From contig JBIIDH010000013.1 of NCBI GenBank assembly GCA_044238435.1, positions 1-48,480 of the forward strand: a stretch of DNA of 48,480 nucleotides, in the 5' to 3' direction. Positions 7,644 to 16,009 of this stretch are shown here, piece by piece; position 1 is the first letter of the stretch, and every line of letters begins with the position of its first letter. The notes under the pieces were generated by a model. That model was given only the letters and a program-made list of their open reading frames with translations. It was not told the DNA's origin and did no database searches. Made by a program: the position numbers and the translations under genes. The DNA comes from VFMC01 sp044238435. GTDB lineage: Bacteria; Actinomycetota; Acidimicrobiia; Acidimicrobiales; Ilumatobacteraceae.

Positions 7644-8699
7644 ATGCGTCCGAACCCCACTCTGCCCTTCCGAACACACCTCGTCGTCGCAGTGGCCACC
7701 ACTGCGGTGATGGCCCTGTCGTCGTGCAGTTCCGGAGCATCCGAGGCCGACGCTGCGGCGGCCTCGTCGACCATCGCCCAGGTGACGACCTCGGCGGTAG
7801 CGTCCACCACCACGGTGCCGGCGCCGGTGTGCGTCGTCAGAGCCAAGGCTGGCGACTCGCTCACCTCCATAGCCGAGCGCAATGGCATCACCCTCGAACA
7901 GCTCGTGCAGGAGAACCTGGTCGACCCGGCCAAGACCTTCTACCCGGGTACCGAGTTCGACGTCTGCATCGGTGATGTCGTCGACCCGGCCGACCCGACG
8001 CTGGTGAAACCGCCGCCCGAAGCAGTGATGCGCCAGCAGCAGGAGCTGAACGAGCTGTTCTCGACCACCTCAATGCTGCCGCTCGGCGTCGACGGCGACT
8101 CGGGCAGGTTGACGCGTCAGGCCATCTGTGCGGCGCGGATGGGACTCGGGCTGCCAGTGAACAACCGGCACCTCGTGCCCGGCAGCGAGGAAGAGGCAGC
8201 GATCTTCTCCGCCACCGGGTTCGGCATCCCCGAGGGTGCACCCACCGACGCCGACAAGTGGATCCTGGTCGATCAGCGGTGCCAGGTGATCGTCACCGGC
8301 GAGGGGGCCGACCGGGTGGTCGACATCTTCCCGACGTCGACGGGCGAGCCGGGCCACGAGACGTTCAACGTCCGGGCCCGGGCGTTCCGGTTCGACCCCG
8401 CCCTCGAGAACGACGGCTGGCACGACAGCTCGAGTTTCCCGGTGGAGATCGACAACCCGCTGAACGGCAACATGTACAAGCCCATCTACTTCAACGAGGG
8501 GCAGGCGATCCACGGCGCGGAGTTCATCCCGCCGTGGCCGCGGAGCAAGGGCTGTGCGCGCACGTTCCCGAAGCACCAGGACATGATCATCGAGTGGCTC
8601 GGTCTGCAGGACATGACCGAGGCCACCTGGAAGGCGGGCGACATCGGCGTGACCGTCGTGGTGCAGGGCCGCTACAGCGATCTGTCCGACTCGCCCTGA
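7644..8699 (+). CDS. Lipoprotein L,D-transpeptidase (YkuD) with LysM domain
   Basis: A 351-aa exported enzyme that would form 3-3 cross-links in peptidoglycan or attach proteins to it. A hydrophobic leader ends in the lipobox VMALSSC, with Cys28 as the lipidation site. A Thr/Ala linker leads to a LysM domain, from VRAKAGDSLTSIAERNGIT to about residue 110. A helical region that may bind the wall follows. The YkuD catalytic motif has His290 (AIHGAEF) and Cys304 (SKGCART). ATG 7644 is chosen because it opens directly on the signal peptide; GTG 7608 would add 12 odd residues. It converges on hipA, and the two stops together form TGATCA. Confidence 0.88.
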   Translation: MRPNPTLPFRTHLVVAVATTAVMALSSCSSGASEADAAAASSTIAQVTTSAVASTTTVPAPVCVVRAKAGDSLTSIAERNGITLEQLVQENLVDPAKTFYPGTEFDVCIGDVVDPADPTLVKPPPEAVMRQQQELNELFSTTSMLPLGVDGDSGRLTRQAICAARMGLGLPVNNRHLVPGSEEEAAIFSATGFGIPEGAPTDADKWILVDQRCQVIVTGEGADRVVDIFPTSTGEPGHETFNVRARAFRFDPALENDGWHDSSSFPVEIDNPLNGNMYKPIYFNEGQAIHGAEFIPPWPRSKGCARTFPKHQDMIIEWLGLQDMTEATWKAGDIGVTVVVQGRYSDLSDSP

Positions 8700-10010
8700 T
8701 CACGCGCTCGGGCGCACCTCGTCGAGCACGGCGCTGATGCGAGTGGTGTCGGCGTCGGGCACCCCTGCGGCAGCGGCGAACTCGGGCCAGCGCTGCACTG
8801 TGGCCACCACTTCGCGGACGATGCGGCGGTAGCCGGGCACGTCGTGCCGCTCGCCCACGGCGTACAGGTCGGCAGCGGTGATGCCGGTGACCTTGCCGTT
8901 CACGTCCATCAGGTGTTGGCGCAACCACTGGTTCGACGAGTCGTGGGCGAACGTGACGTCGTAGGCCGGCGCCAGTTCCCAGCCCGAGTCGGGGTGGCGG
9001 AGGAACGACAGGTTGCGGGTGTGGTCGTCGTTGTTGGCGGCGGCGACGTTGAACACCATCCGGCGGAACGCTTCGGCCAGTTCGTCGGGGCCGAGGCCGA
9101 GCAGGCGCACCGTCTGCAGGTACTGGTCGTACCCGTGGGCGCCGATGAGGTTAAAGTCGAGGTGGGCGAGGCCGCACAGCGAGATGACGTGGTACTTCTC
9201 GCCGGCCGGCCCGCGGTCGAACCGCCGGGTCACGAAGTGACGGCGCGGGCCTTCGTCGAGCAGGCGGCACTCGGTCATCGCCATGCCCGCCGCCAGCGCC
9301 ATCTGCGAGTAGGCGTACTCGATGCGGCCGAAGGCCATGCCCCCGCCCAGGCTGACGCTGTGCCCGTCGAGCGCTGCGCCCCCAACGCCATCGAGCTTGA
9401 ACAGCCAGTGCTCGAAGCCGGCCTCGAGGGGACGCCAGGCCGAGCGGATCTGGAACGTGGCCGGGTTGAAGGCCACCAGAGCCTTCGGTCGTGCGCCACC
9501 GGCCGATGAGCCGACGACGATGAGCTGCTCGAGCGCGTCGCGGTCGACCGCGTGGTCGCCCGAGCCGTCGAAGGCGGCGCGTGCGGCGAGCACGAGGTCG
9601 GCCATCTGCGCGGCCGAGGCGGCAGGGGCGTCGCGTGTGATCGGGGGGCGGAACTCGAGCGCGCCCATCGCCCGGTCGGCCACGTAGGCGAGCCGGTCGA
9701 GTACCGAGAACTGCCCGGGGTCGATGCCTTCCATCGCCATCCAGCGGTCGATGAGCGCATTGCCGAACCGGTCGGGGAGTGCATCGGCGACAGCGGGCGG
9801 TAGCCGACGGAACGTGTCGGCCGAGAGGCCGGGGAACTCGAAGGGGGCCGTGCGCAGCGGCATGTGCAGCGGAGCGAGATCGATACCCGAGGCCACCCAT
9901 GCGGGGTCGTACTGGAAGGCGTACCACCCGGTCGACGGGTTCAGCGCCAGCGCGCCCACGCGTCGGCCCCAGGCGAACACCTCGAGCGCGGGCACGGGGC
10001 GGTAGGTCAT
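8700..10010 (-). CDS. hipA: HipA-family serine/threonine kinase toxin
   Basis: A 436-aa type II toxin kinase. HipA proteins phosphorylate targets such as glutamyl-tRNA synthetase and induce dormancy. The N-terminal HipA_N subdomain (MTYRPVPALEVFAWGRRVGA...) is followed by the Gly-rich, autophosphorylated-loop-type SSAGGARPK (168-176), HWLFKLDG (201-208), TRRFDR (261-266), the catalytic-loop pattern NNDDHTRN (326-333) and the metal-binding LAPAYDV (346-352). All key kinase positions look intact. Its ATG overlaps the hipB stop (ATGA), the usual coupling of antitoxin and toxin. Length is the family norm of about 440 aa. Confidence 0.93.
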   Translation of the reverse strand: MTYRPVPALEVFAWGRRVGALALNPSTGWYAFQYDPAWVASGIDLAPLHMPLRTAPFEFPGLSADTFRRLPPAVADALPDRFGNALIDRWMAMEGIDPGQFSVLDRLAYVADRAMGALEFRPPITRDAPAASAAQMADLVLAARAAFDGSGDHAVDRDALEQLIVVGSSAGGARPKALVAFNPATFQIRSAWRPLEAGFEHWLFKLDGVGGAALDGHSVSLGGGMAFGRIEYAYSQMALAAGMAMTECRLLDEGPRRHFVTRRFDRGPAGEKYHVISLCGLAHLDFNLIGAHGYDQYLQTVRLLGLGPDELAEAFRRMVFNVAAANNDDHTRNLSFLRHPDSGWELAPAYDVTFAHDSSNQWLRQHLMDVNGKVTGITAADLYAVGERHDVPGYRRIVREVVATVQRWPEFAAAAGVPDADTTRISAVLDEVRPSA

Positions 10011-10318
10011 TGCGGTTGCCGTGCCCTGGCTCGCAGTCGGGGTGGACGTTCGTCGGCGTGCAGGGTCTGCTCGACAACGGCCAACGGGCTGAACGGCTGG
10101 GCTACCGGTTCGAGCCCGGTGAGCCAGTCGTCGGCGCCGAGTGCGTGCACCGCCCGCACCAGCGTGGTGACGTTGGCGCCTGCACCGGTCTCGAGGTTGC
10201 GCAGCGCGCCGATGGAAACGTTGGCCCGTGCGGCCAACACCTCACGGGTGATGCCCTGGGCGACGCGCCGTCGGCGCAGCGCCAGGCCCAACTGCTGTTC
10301 GAGTTGCTGCTCGTCCAC
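10007..10318 (-). CDS. hipB: HipB-type antitoxin (XRE family DNA-binding protein)
   Basis: A 103-aa protein. Residues 3-65 form a lambda-repressor-like helix-turn-helix: LGLALRRRRVAQGITREVLA, then NVSIGALRNLETGAGANVTT. An unstructured tail of about 25 residues follows and ends in RARARQPQ. HipB neutralises HipA and represses its own operon. GTG 10318 is the start because a TACATT -10 box lies 7 nt upstream and the coding begins directly on the helix-turn-helix. The frame is open far upstream, but that stretch is antisense to the acyl-CoA dehydrogenase. It is coupled to hipA by ATGA. Confidence 0.9.
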   Translation of the reverse strand: MDEQQLEQQLGLALRRRRVAQGITREVLAARANVSIGALRNLETGAGANVTTLVRAVHALGADDWLTGLEPVAQPFSPLAVVEQTLHADERPPRLRARARQPQ

Positions 10319-10331
10319 ATACAGGAATGTA
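10319..10331 (-). promoter_or_regulatory. -10 element, leaderless hipBA promoter
   Basis: Reading leftward, TACATT (10331-10326) is followed by 7 nt and GTG 10318. No ribosome-binding site is present. No good -35 is visible. Confidence 0.5.
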
Positions 10332-10372
10332 GCGCCTGTGGGTGTCCGGCAGCGAGAGAACGATGAGCATCT

Positions 10373-10386
10373 ATCAGAAATCTGAT
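10373..10386. promoter_or_regulatory. hipBA operator 1
   Basis: ATCAGAAATCTGAT is an inverted repeat (ATCAGA-AA-TCTGAT), near-identical to the site at 10413. The centres are exactly 40 bp apart, close to four helical turns, as expected for cooperative binding by HipB dimers. It lies 55 bp upstream of the hipB start. Confidence 0.65.
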
Positions 10387-10412
10387 GTTTACCTGCTGAA
10401 CCGCAACTAAGG

Positions 10413-10426
10413 ATCAGATATCTGAT
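10413..10426. promoter_or_regulatory. hipBA operator 2
   Basis: ATCAGATATCTGAT is a perfect palindrome that differs from operator 1 only in the centre. It lies 17 bp past the stop codon of the leftward acyl-CoA dehydrogenase gene. The remaining gap (10319-10443) holds only the hipBA promoter. Confidence 0.65.
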
Positions 10427-10443
10427 TGTTGCACTTGCTCCGC

Positions 10444-12600
10444 CTAGTTGATGAGCGGGTCGCGGGGGAGGCCGAGGATGCGCTCGCCGATCTGGTTGCG
10501 CTTGATCTCCGACGTGCCGCCGGCGATCGACATGCCACGGTGCCACAGCACCAACTGACCCGCCACCGCGCCGGCGCCGTCGAGGAACAGCGCGTCGGGG
10601 CCGACCAGTTCGGTGGCGATGGCCGCCGCCTCGTGGCCGTTCTCGGAGATGACCAGCTTGGCGATGTTGCCCTCCGGCCCGGGGCCGCCACCGGCCACGG
10701 CGCGGTGGGCGCTGCGCATGTTCATCAGCGCGATGGCCTCGACGGCCGACAGGTGCCGGCCGATGCGACCGAGGCCACCGGCCAGGCGGTGCGGGTTGGC
10801 GTCGTGCATGGGCAGTGCCATCTCGGCGGGCACCACGAACCCGCCGCCACCGCCGCCACCGATGCTGACGCTCTCGTTGCCGAGCGTGGCGCGGGCGACC
10901 GTCCAGCCGCCGTCGACCGGGCCGACCACGTCGTCGTCGGGCACGAACACGTCGTCGAAGAACACCTCGTTGAAGTCGGCGGTGCCGGTGGTCTGGCGCA
11001 GCGGGCGCACCTCGACGCCCTTGCTGTGCATGTCGATGACCACCATCGTGATGCCCTGGTGCTTGGGCACATCGGGGTTGGTGCGCACGGTGGCGAAGCC
11101 GTAGCGGGCGAGATGGGCGCCGCTGGTCCACACCTTCTGGCCGTTGATCAGCCAGCCGCCATCGACCCGGGTGGCCTTGGTCTTGATGCCTGCCGCGTCG
11201 GAGCCCGAGTCGGGCTCGCTGAACAGCTGGCACCAGATGAGGTCTTGGCGCAGTGCGGGACGCACCCACCGGGCGATCTGGTCGTCGGTGGCATGCTGGA
11301 TGAGGGTGAGGATGACCCAGCCGGTGATGCCGTACTGCGGACGCTTCAACCCGGCGGCCGAGAACTCCTGCTCGATGACGAGCTGTTCGACGGCGCCGGC
11401 GTTGCGACCGAACGGACGGGGCCAGTGCGGCATGGCGTAGCCGGCGTCGATCATCGCGTCGCGCAGTTCGGCGCCCTCGAGTCCCTGCACCTTGGTGCAG
11501 AACTCCTGCACCTCGGCGCGGATGACCTCGGCCTCGGGTGGCAGATCGATGGAGCGCTCGCGGCGCACCTTGGCGCGGGCCAGGTCGGCCACGGCGACGG
11601 CCGCTGCCTCGGCGTCGAGGAAGGCGCCGATGGCGGTGGCCCGGCGCAGGTAGAGGTGGCCGTCGTGCTCCCAGGTGAAGCCGATGCCACCGTGCACCTG
11701 GATGTTCAGGTTGGCAGCGAGGTCGGCAGCCTCGACCGCCTGGGTGGCGGCTACCGCAGCAGCGAACGAGAACTGGCTGCCGCCGGCGGACACCGCGCGG
11801 CTGGCGTCCCACACCGCCGCGGTGGCGAGCTCGCTGGCCACGGACATGTTGGCGCAGTGGTGCTTCACGGCCTGGTACATGGCGATGGGTCGGCCGAACT
11901 GGGTGCGGGCCTTGGCGTACTCGGCTGCCTGACGGGTGCACTCGCGGGCCACGCCGGTGGCCTCGGCGGCGAGCAGGGTGCGGGCGTAGTCGAGCAGGGC
12001 GAACCGGCCGCCGGGCAACACCTCGACGGCAGCGCCGCTGAGGGTGACGCGGGCCGACCGGCGGGCGGGGTCGAGGTTGGTGGGCACGGTGGCCGACACG
12101 CCGGCAGCGGCACGGTCGACCAGCAGCACGTCGTTGCCCGATGCCAGCACCAGCAGGTCGGCGAGGCCGCCGCCCAGCACGACTGCCGAACCGTCGGCCG
12201 TGGACCCGTTGTGGGTGATGGCGGTGTCGAGGGCGATGCCGGCGGTGCGCGAGCCGTCGGCCAGGCCGGGCAGGAGGCGGGCCTGCACCTCGTCGGGCGC
12301 CGAGGCGGCGATGGTGGCACTGGCGATGACCGTGGGCACGAACGGGCCGGGGGCCACGTTGGCGCCGAACTCTTCCACCACCACGACCAGCTCGGGCAGG
12401 CCATACCCCGAACCGCCGTACGCCTCGGGGAGGTGGAGGCCGAGCCATCCGAGTTCGGCCACCTCGGCCCAGAAGGCCGGGAGCGTCTCGGTACCTGCCT
12501 CGAGCAGTGATCGGGTGGCGCCCCGTGCGTCGCGGCGTTGCAGCAGGTCGGCAACGGTGTCGGTGAGGGCGAGGTGGTCGTCGGTGATGGCGATCGGCAT
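10444..12600 (-). CDS. Fused double-domain acyl-CoA dehydrogenase (FadE34-like)
   Basis: A 718-aa protein with two acyl-CoA dehydrogenase modules in one chain. The first (about 1-345) has LGWLGLHLPEAYGGSGYGLP, KARTQFGRPIAMYQAVKH and the C-terminal IQVHGGIGFTWEHDGHLYLR. The second (about 370-718) has WCQLFSEPDSGSDAAGIKTK, the substrate-cap motif INGQKVWTSGAH and IAGGTSEIKRNQIGERILGL. The same fusion occurs in mycobacterial FadE34, which oxidises bile-acid-type steroid CoA thioesters; most relatives are split alpha/beta pairs. Steroid or branched-acyl use is inferred. ATG 12600 follows a TACGGT -10 box by 7 nt. The longer open frame upstream is antisense to the next gene. Confidence 0.88.
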   Translation of the reverse strand: MPIAITDDHLALTDTVADLLQRRDARGATRSLLEAGTETLPAFWAEVAELGWLGLHLPEAYGGSGYGLPELVVVVEEFGANVAPGPFVPTVIASATIAASAPDEVQARLLPGLADGSRTAGIALDTAITHNGSTADGSAVVLGGGLADLLVLASGNDVLLVDRAAAGVSATVPTNLDPARRSARVTLSGAAVEVLPGGRFALLDYARTLLAAEATGVARECTRQAAEYAKARTQFGRPIAMYQAVKHHCANMSVASELATAAVWDASRAVSAGGSQFSFAAAVAATQAVEAADLAANLNIQVHGGIGFTWEHDGHLYLRRATAIGAFLDAEAAAVAVADLARAKVRRERSIDLPPEAEVIRAEVQEFCTKVQGLEGAELRDAMIDAGYAMPHWPRPFGRNAGAVEQLVIEQEFSAAGLKRPQYGITGWVILTLIQHATDDQIARWVRPALRQDLIWCQLFSEPDSGSDAAGIKTKATRVDGGWLINGQKVWTSGAHLARYGFATVRTNPDVPKHQGITMVVIDMHSKGVEVRPLRQTTGTADFNEVFFDDVFVPDDDVVGPVDGGWTVARATLGNESVSIGGGGGGGFVVPAEMALPMHDANPHRLAGGLGRIGRHLSAVEAIALMNMRSAHRAVAGGGPGPEGNIAKLVISENGHEAAAIATELVGPDALFLDGAGAVAGQLVLWHRGMSIAGGTSEIKRNQIGERILGLPRDPLIN

Positions 12601-12613
12601 GGGGCGCACCGTA
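12601..12613 (-). promoter_or_regulatory. -10 element, leaderless acyl-CoA dehydrogenase promoter
   Basis: Reading leftward, TACGGT (12613-12608) is followed by 7 nt and ATG 12600. No Shine-Dalgarno is visible. Confidence 0.45.
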
Positions 12614-12783
12614 TGCGGCCGGTGCGGGCCACGACGAACGAAGCCGTCGTGACACTCGACGGATGGATCCGATCGGTTGGGTGGCCGCGGCGACCACTCC
12701 AGCACCCAGCGCGGTGGGGTGGCCGCGCTTCGTCGACTCACGGTGGGGGCTTTCATCCGGTGGCACCGAGGCGGACAACTGCC

Positions 12784-12824
12784 GTTCACGCTCGCTTCAT
12801 CCGGCACTTTTACCGTGACCGCCG
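12784..12824 (+). promoter_or_regulatory. PHO-box-like direct repeat and -10 box ahead of the Pst cluster
   Basis: Two adjoining 11-bp units, GTTCACGCTCG (12784-12794) and CTTCATCCGGC (12795-12805), match the direct-repeat-unit layout of actinobacterial PhoP sites, whose units begin GTTCA(C/T)C. Five bases later comes TACCGT (12811-12816), 8 nt before ATG 12825. The repeat thus occupies the -35 position, as in PhoP-activated promoters. A further TTCATCCGG at 12752-12760 lies exactly 44 bp (4 x 11) upstream of the same motif in the second unit. The rest of the gap (12614-12750) shows nothing clear. Confidence 0.6.
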
Positions 12825-13850
12825 ATGGAAACGGCCCTCTCCACACGCCAGTGCGACCAGGTGTCGGAAGCGCCGCCGGGTGATGTCGCGGCATTCTTCG
12901 CGACCCTCCGAGCCGAGCACGAGCGCATGTTGGTCGAGGTGCGGCGTGCGGCCGCACAACTCGACGGCAGCGGTCAACTCGGAGCGCTGGCGGCGAACCA
13001 CATCCGATTGACACAGCGGTTCTTCGACGCCCAGCGAGGCATCCTCCGCCGGCGTGCCGCTGCCGACGCCGAGGTGGCGCGGATCCGGCACGAGGCCGAA
13101 GCGGTGGCGGTGGCGATGATCTCCTCGGCACAGAGCAGGGCTGCCGCGATTGCCGCGTCGGGTGGCACCGTGGCCGAGGACTGGACGAGCGTCGAGGTCG
13201 ACATCGCCGGTCTCGCCCGTTCGATCGAGGACGATGTACGGCCTGGCGATGTCGTCGGTGTCGATGCGCAGCGTCGACTGGGCGCGTTGCTCGACGAGTG
13301 GTGGACCACCGAGCAGCGCGAATGCCGCGATCGGCTCGACGACGCCACGGCTCGGGCGACGATGATGCAGCACCTCGTCGAACTCGAGGCACAGGCCATC
13401 GGGGGCCGCCTCGACGCCTATCTCGAGTCGGTGAGCGACAACGCCGCCGTCGAGCCGGCCGACGGCCAGGTCGGAGCCATTGGCGGCGGGCACGATGCCC
13501 TGCCGTCCGACTTGCTCGACATGCTCGCGGCCGCCGACCCTGCGCGGCTGGAGGCACTGCTCGGCTCGTTGCTCGAACAGCTCGCGCCCTCAGGCGAACC
13601 GGCCCCGGCTGCGCCCGACGTGGCGCCGACGAGCGACGGCGTGATCATCCGGCTGGACCGGTCGCCGGACGTCACCCCCGCCGACGCGCTCCACGACGCC
13701 TTCTGGGCCACCGCTGTGCAGCGTGCCGCTGCGGTCGACGAGCGAACTGGCCAGATGGAGTCGACGCTGCACTGGGCAGGTTGGCGCGTATTGGTGCCGA
13801 TGACGGCCATCTCGGCGGTCATGAGCGTCGTGCTGGCGTGGGTGGGGTGA
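12825..13850 (+). CDS. Tail-anchored coiled-coil protein, first gene of the Pst cluster
   Basis: A 341-aa protein of unknown family. There is no signal peptide. Residues 20-110 and 155-210 are Ala/Arg/Glu-rich helices with heptad character, such as AAADAEVARIRHEAEAVAVAM. A flexible Pro/Ala region near 260-275 leads to a single hydrophobic helix at the extreme C-terminus (about 318-340, ending MTAISAVMSVVLAWVG). It is therefore probably cytoplasmic and tail-anchored. It begins 8 nt after a -10 box that sits behind a PHO-box-like repeat, and is followed 7 bp later by a second coiled-coil gene. I recognise no homologue. Confidence 0.7.
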   Translation: METALSTRQCDQVSEAPPGDVAAFFATLRAEHERMLVEVRRAAAQLDGSGQLGALAANHIRLTQRFFDAQRGILRRRAAADAEVARIRHEAEAVAVAMISSAQSRAAAIAASGGTVAEDWTSVEVDIAGLARSIEDDVRPGDVVGVDAQRRLGALLDEWWTTEQRECRDRLDDATARATMMQHLVELEAQAIGGRLDAYLESVSDNAAVEPADGQVGAIGGGHDALPSDLLDMLAAADPARLEALLGSLLEQLAPSGEPAPAAPDVAPTSDGVIIRLDRSPDVTPADALHDAFWATAVQRAAAVDERTGQMESTLHWAGWRVLVPMTAISAVMSVVLAWVG

Positions 13851-13857
13851 CGGGCCG

Positions 13858-14271
13858 ATGAGCAGCGCCGACGAGACACCGATCGAGGGATACCGGCTCG
13901 ACGACGTCGTGGGCTCCACCGGTTCGGTGCCGGAATGGTTGCCCGAGCTGGACGGCTCGAACGACACCGTCTACGACGAGGCCGAACTCGAGCGCGCACG
14001 CCTCGACGCAGCGCTACACGCCGCCAAGGCCCGCACAGCTGCTGCCCGCCACCGTGCGGCCGACCGCAGCGCCCAGGTGCGCGACGTGCTGCGGCGCGAA
14101 GTGCACGCCTCGCAGGAACGACTCGCCGAACTCGAACGGCAGCACGAAGCAGACGTGCTGTCCGTGAGGGAATCGGGGCGGGCAGAGGCGGAACGGATCA
14201 TCGCCGAAGCGCGCCACGAGGTTGCTCGTCTGCGCAGCGGCGTCGGCGGCGAGGTCGTCGATGTTGGATGA
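13858..14271 (+). CDS. Small soluble coiled-coil protein
   Basis: A 137-aa protein of unknown family. The first 40 residues are acidic and probably disordered. Residues 42-128 form one long charged helix (ELERARLDAALHAAKARTAA, then SQERLAELERQHEADVLSVR and AEAERIIAEARHEVARLR), like the stalk of ATP-synthase b/E subunits or DivIVA-type proteins. It has no membrane segment or signal peptide. It may bridge the two tail-anchored neighbours; that is inference from gene order (7 bp after the first gene, 11-bp overlap with the next). Confidence 0.65.
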   Translation: MSSADETPIEGYRLDDVVGSTGSVPEWLPELDGSNDTVYDEAELERARLDAALHAAKARTAAARHRAADRSAQVRDVLRREVHASQERLAELERQHEADVLSVRESGRAEAERIIAEARHEVARLRSGVGGEVVDVG

Positions 14272-14980
14272 GGACCTGAGTCCGGGAGCGAGCACGGCAC
14301 CCACACGGGCCGGACTCGGACTGCTGAACCTGCAATTGCGCGCAGCACTGCGCGAAGCCGCCGATGCCGAGGCTGCGGAAGCCGCCGTCGACATCGACGC
14401 GGCGACGGCGCAGCTGCGTGCCCGTCTGGATCCGCTGTTCGAGCAGCGCCGTGTCGAGTTGGGTGAACAGCTGCGGGCCGAGCACGACAAGGCCGAGGCG
14501 ATGGTGGCCGCAGCTGTTCGCGCCGCCGAGGTGATGCGGGCGCAGACCCGTTCGCGTGCTGCCGCCGTGGTCGCTCCGGTGCCCGTCGTCGAAGCCGAGT
14601 CTGTCGTCGCACCCGAGGTCGTCGTCGCACCCGAGGTCGTTGCCGAATCCGAGCCCGAGCCCGAGCCGGAGTCGGAGTCGGAGCCGGGCGAGGCTGCTCC
14701 CGGGCCCACCACCGACATGCCCCCCGCTGCCACGATCGTGATCGATGCCGAGGCATTCGCCCGGGTGTTCGCCAGCGTGATGATGGGCATGCTCGACGAG
14801 CGGGCAGCGGCGCTCGGTACCGCCCCGCAGTGGCCGATGCAGCAAGCACCCGTCCCGCAGCCGCTCCCGGCACCGCCCGTGAAACAGTCGTTCTGGAAGC
14901 ACGCCTGGCACGCCGACGTCGTCCTGCTCGGTCTGAGCACGGTCATTGTCCTCGTCGTCCTCGCCGCCTGGCTGGCCTGA
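14261..14980 (+). CDS. Tail-anchored coiled-coil protein with acidic linker
   Basis: A 239-aa protein of unknown family. Residues 20-100 are helical and charged (LREAADAEAAEAAVDIDAAT, RRVELGEQLRAEHDKAEAMV). A linker at about 105-145 is rich in Pro, Glu and Ser, with EPEPEPESESEPGE. Near the C-terminus a basic/aromatic KQSFWKHAWHAD precedes one membrane helix (about 219-239, LLGLSTVIVLVVLAAWLA). The start at ATG 14261 overlaps the previous gene by 11 bp; upstream starts would lie in that gene's coding helix. It ends 3 bp before pstC. Same layout as the first gene of the cluster, so the two may form a pair. Confidence 0.65.
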   Translation: MLDEDLSPGASTAPTRAGLGLLNLQLRAALREAADAEAAEAAVDIDAATAQLRARLDPLFEQRRVELGEQLRAEHDKAEAMVAAAVRAAEVMRAQTRSRAAAVVAPVPVVEAESVVAPEVVVAPEVVAESEPEPEPESESEPGEAAPGPTTDMPPAATIVIDAEAFARVFASVMMGMLDERAAALGTAPQWPMQQAPVPQPLPAPPVKQSFWKHAWHADVVLLGLSTVIVLVVLAAWLA

Positions 14981-14983
14981 CCG

Positions 14984-16009
14984 ATGACCTCGATCGACAC
15001 CTTCGTCCCCGAGGCGCGAGCGGTCGACCCGCAGTTGGCTCCGCGCGAACTCGAGGCCCGCCGCGGTCGCGGCGACCGAATCTTCGCCGGCGGAGTCTCG
15101 TTCAGCGGCGTGATCGTGCTCGCCATCATGGGAGCGGTCGGACTGTTCCTGGCCATCGAGGCGGGGCAGGCGTTGAGCGCCCAGGGCTTCGGCTTCCTCA
15201 CCACCTCGGAGTGGGAGGTCGACCGCGGCAAGTTCGGCATCGCCGCCGTGCTGCTGGGCACGGTGCTCATCGCGCTCGTCGCGGTCGCCATCGCGCTGCC
15301 CATCTCGATCGGGACGGCGCTGTTCATCACCGAGGTGGCACCGTCGTGGCTGCGGTCGTGGCTCATCGCGTTGGTCGACCTGATGGCCGCTGTGCCGAGC
15401 GTGGTGTACGGCCTGTGGGGCCTGTTCCTGCTGCAGGGCCAACTCATCGGCCTGTCGCGCTGGGTGAATTCCTGGTTCGGATGGATCCCGCTGTTCGACG
15501 TGACCGGAGCCGATCCCAGCAGTCCTCTGTCGAGCGCCAGTGTGTTCACGGCGTCGACGTTCATTGCCGGCGTGGTGGTGGCGATGATGGTGATGCCCAT
15601 CCAGTGCGTCGTGATGCGTGAGGTGTTCTCACAGGTGCCGGTGGGTGAGCGCGAGGGTGCCTTTGCCCTGGGAGCGACCCGCTGGGGCATGATCGGCGCG
15701 GTCACGCTGCCCTTCGGTCGCGGCGGCATCATCGGCGGCACGATGCTCGGCCTCGGCCGTGCCCTGGGCGAGACCATCGCCGTGGTGCTCATCATCTCGC
15801 CCCGCTTCACAGTGAACTTCCACGTCCTCGAGGCGGGCAGCAACTCGGTGTCGAGCCTCATCGCGCTGCGCTACAACGAGGCCTCGGGCTTCGGTCTGTC
15901 GGCGCTGTTCGCCGCCGGCCTCGTGCTGTTCATGCTGACGCTCGTGGTGAACTTCACCGCCTCGTGGTTCGTCGCTCGGTCACGCTCGGGAGCGAGCAGC
16001 GAAGCATGA
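14984..16009 (+). CDS. pstC: Phosphate ABC transporter permease PstC
   Basis: A 341-aa inner-membrane permease with about six helices. Family signatures include FLTTSEWEVDRGKFGIAAVL near the N-terminus, AAVPSVVYGLWGLFLL in the middle and the EAA-like loop VPVGEREGAFALGATRWGMI, which docks on PstB. GLGRALGETIAVVLII follows. The Ala/Arg-rich N-terminal 35 residues are cytoplasmic. It begins 3 bp after the third coiled-coil gene and overlaps pstA (ATGA), so the coiled-coil genes and the transporter are very probably one transcript. Confidence 0.95.
   Translation: MTSIDTFVPEARAVDPQLAPRELEARRGRGDRIFAGGVSFSGVIVLAIMGAVGLFLAIEAGQALSAQGFGFLTTSEWEVDRGKFGIAAVLLGTVLIALVAVAIALPISIGTALFITEVAPSWLRSWLIALVDLMAAVPSVVYGLWGLFLLQGQLIGLSRWVNSWFGWIPLFDVTGADPSSPLSSASVFTASTFIAGVVVAMMVMPIQCVVMREVFSQVPVGEREGAFALGATRWGMIGAVTLPFGRGGIIGGTMLGLGRALGETIAVVLIISPRFTVNFHVLEAGSNSVSSLIALRYNEASGFGLSALFAAGLVLFMLTLVVNFTASWFVARSRSGASSEA

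Noticed and set aside
8694..8702. TGATCA at the junction of the transpeptidase and hipA genes as a special site
   Set aside because: It is simply the two convergent stop codons side by side; no hairpin or repeat is present.
10426..12510. 694-codon plus-strand open frame opposite the acyl-CoA dehydrogenase
   Set aside because: The translation is Gly/His/Ala-rich with no domain, while the minus strand encodes clear acyl-CoA dehydrogenase motifs over the same span.
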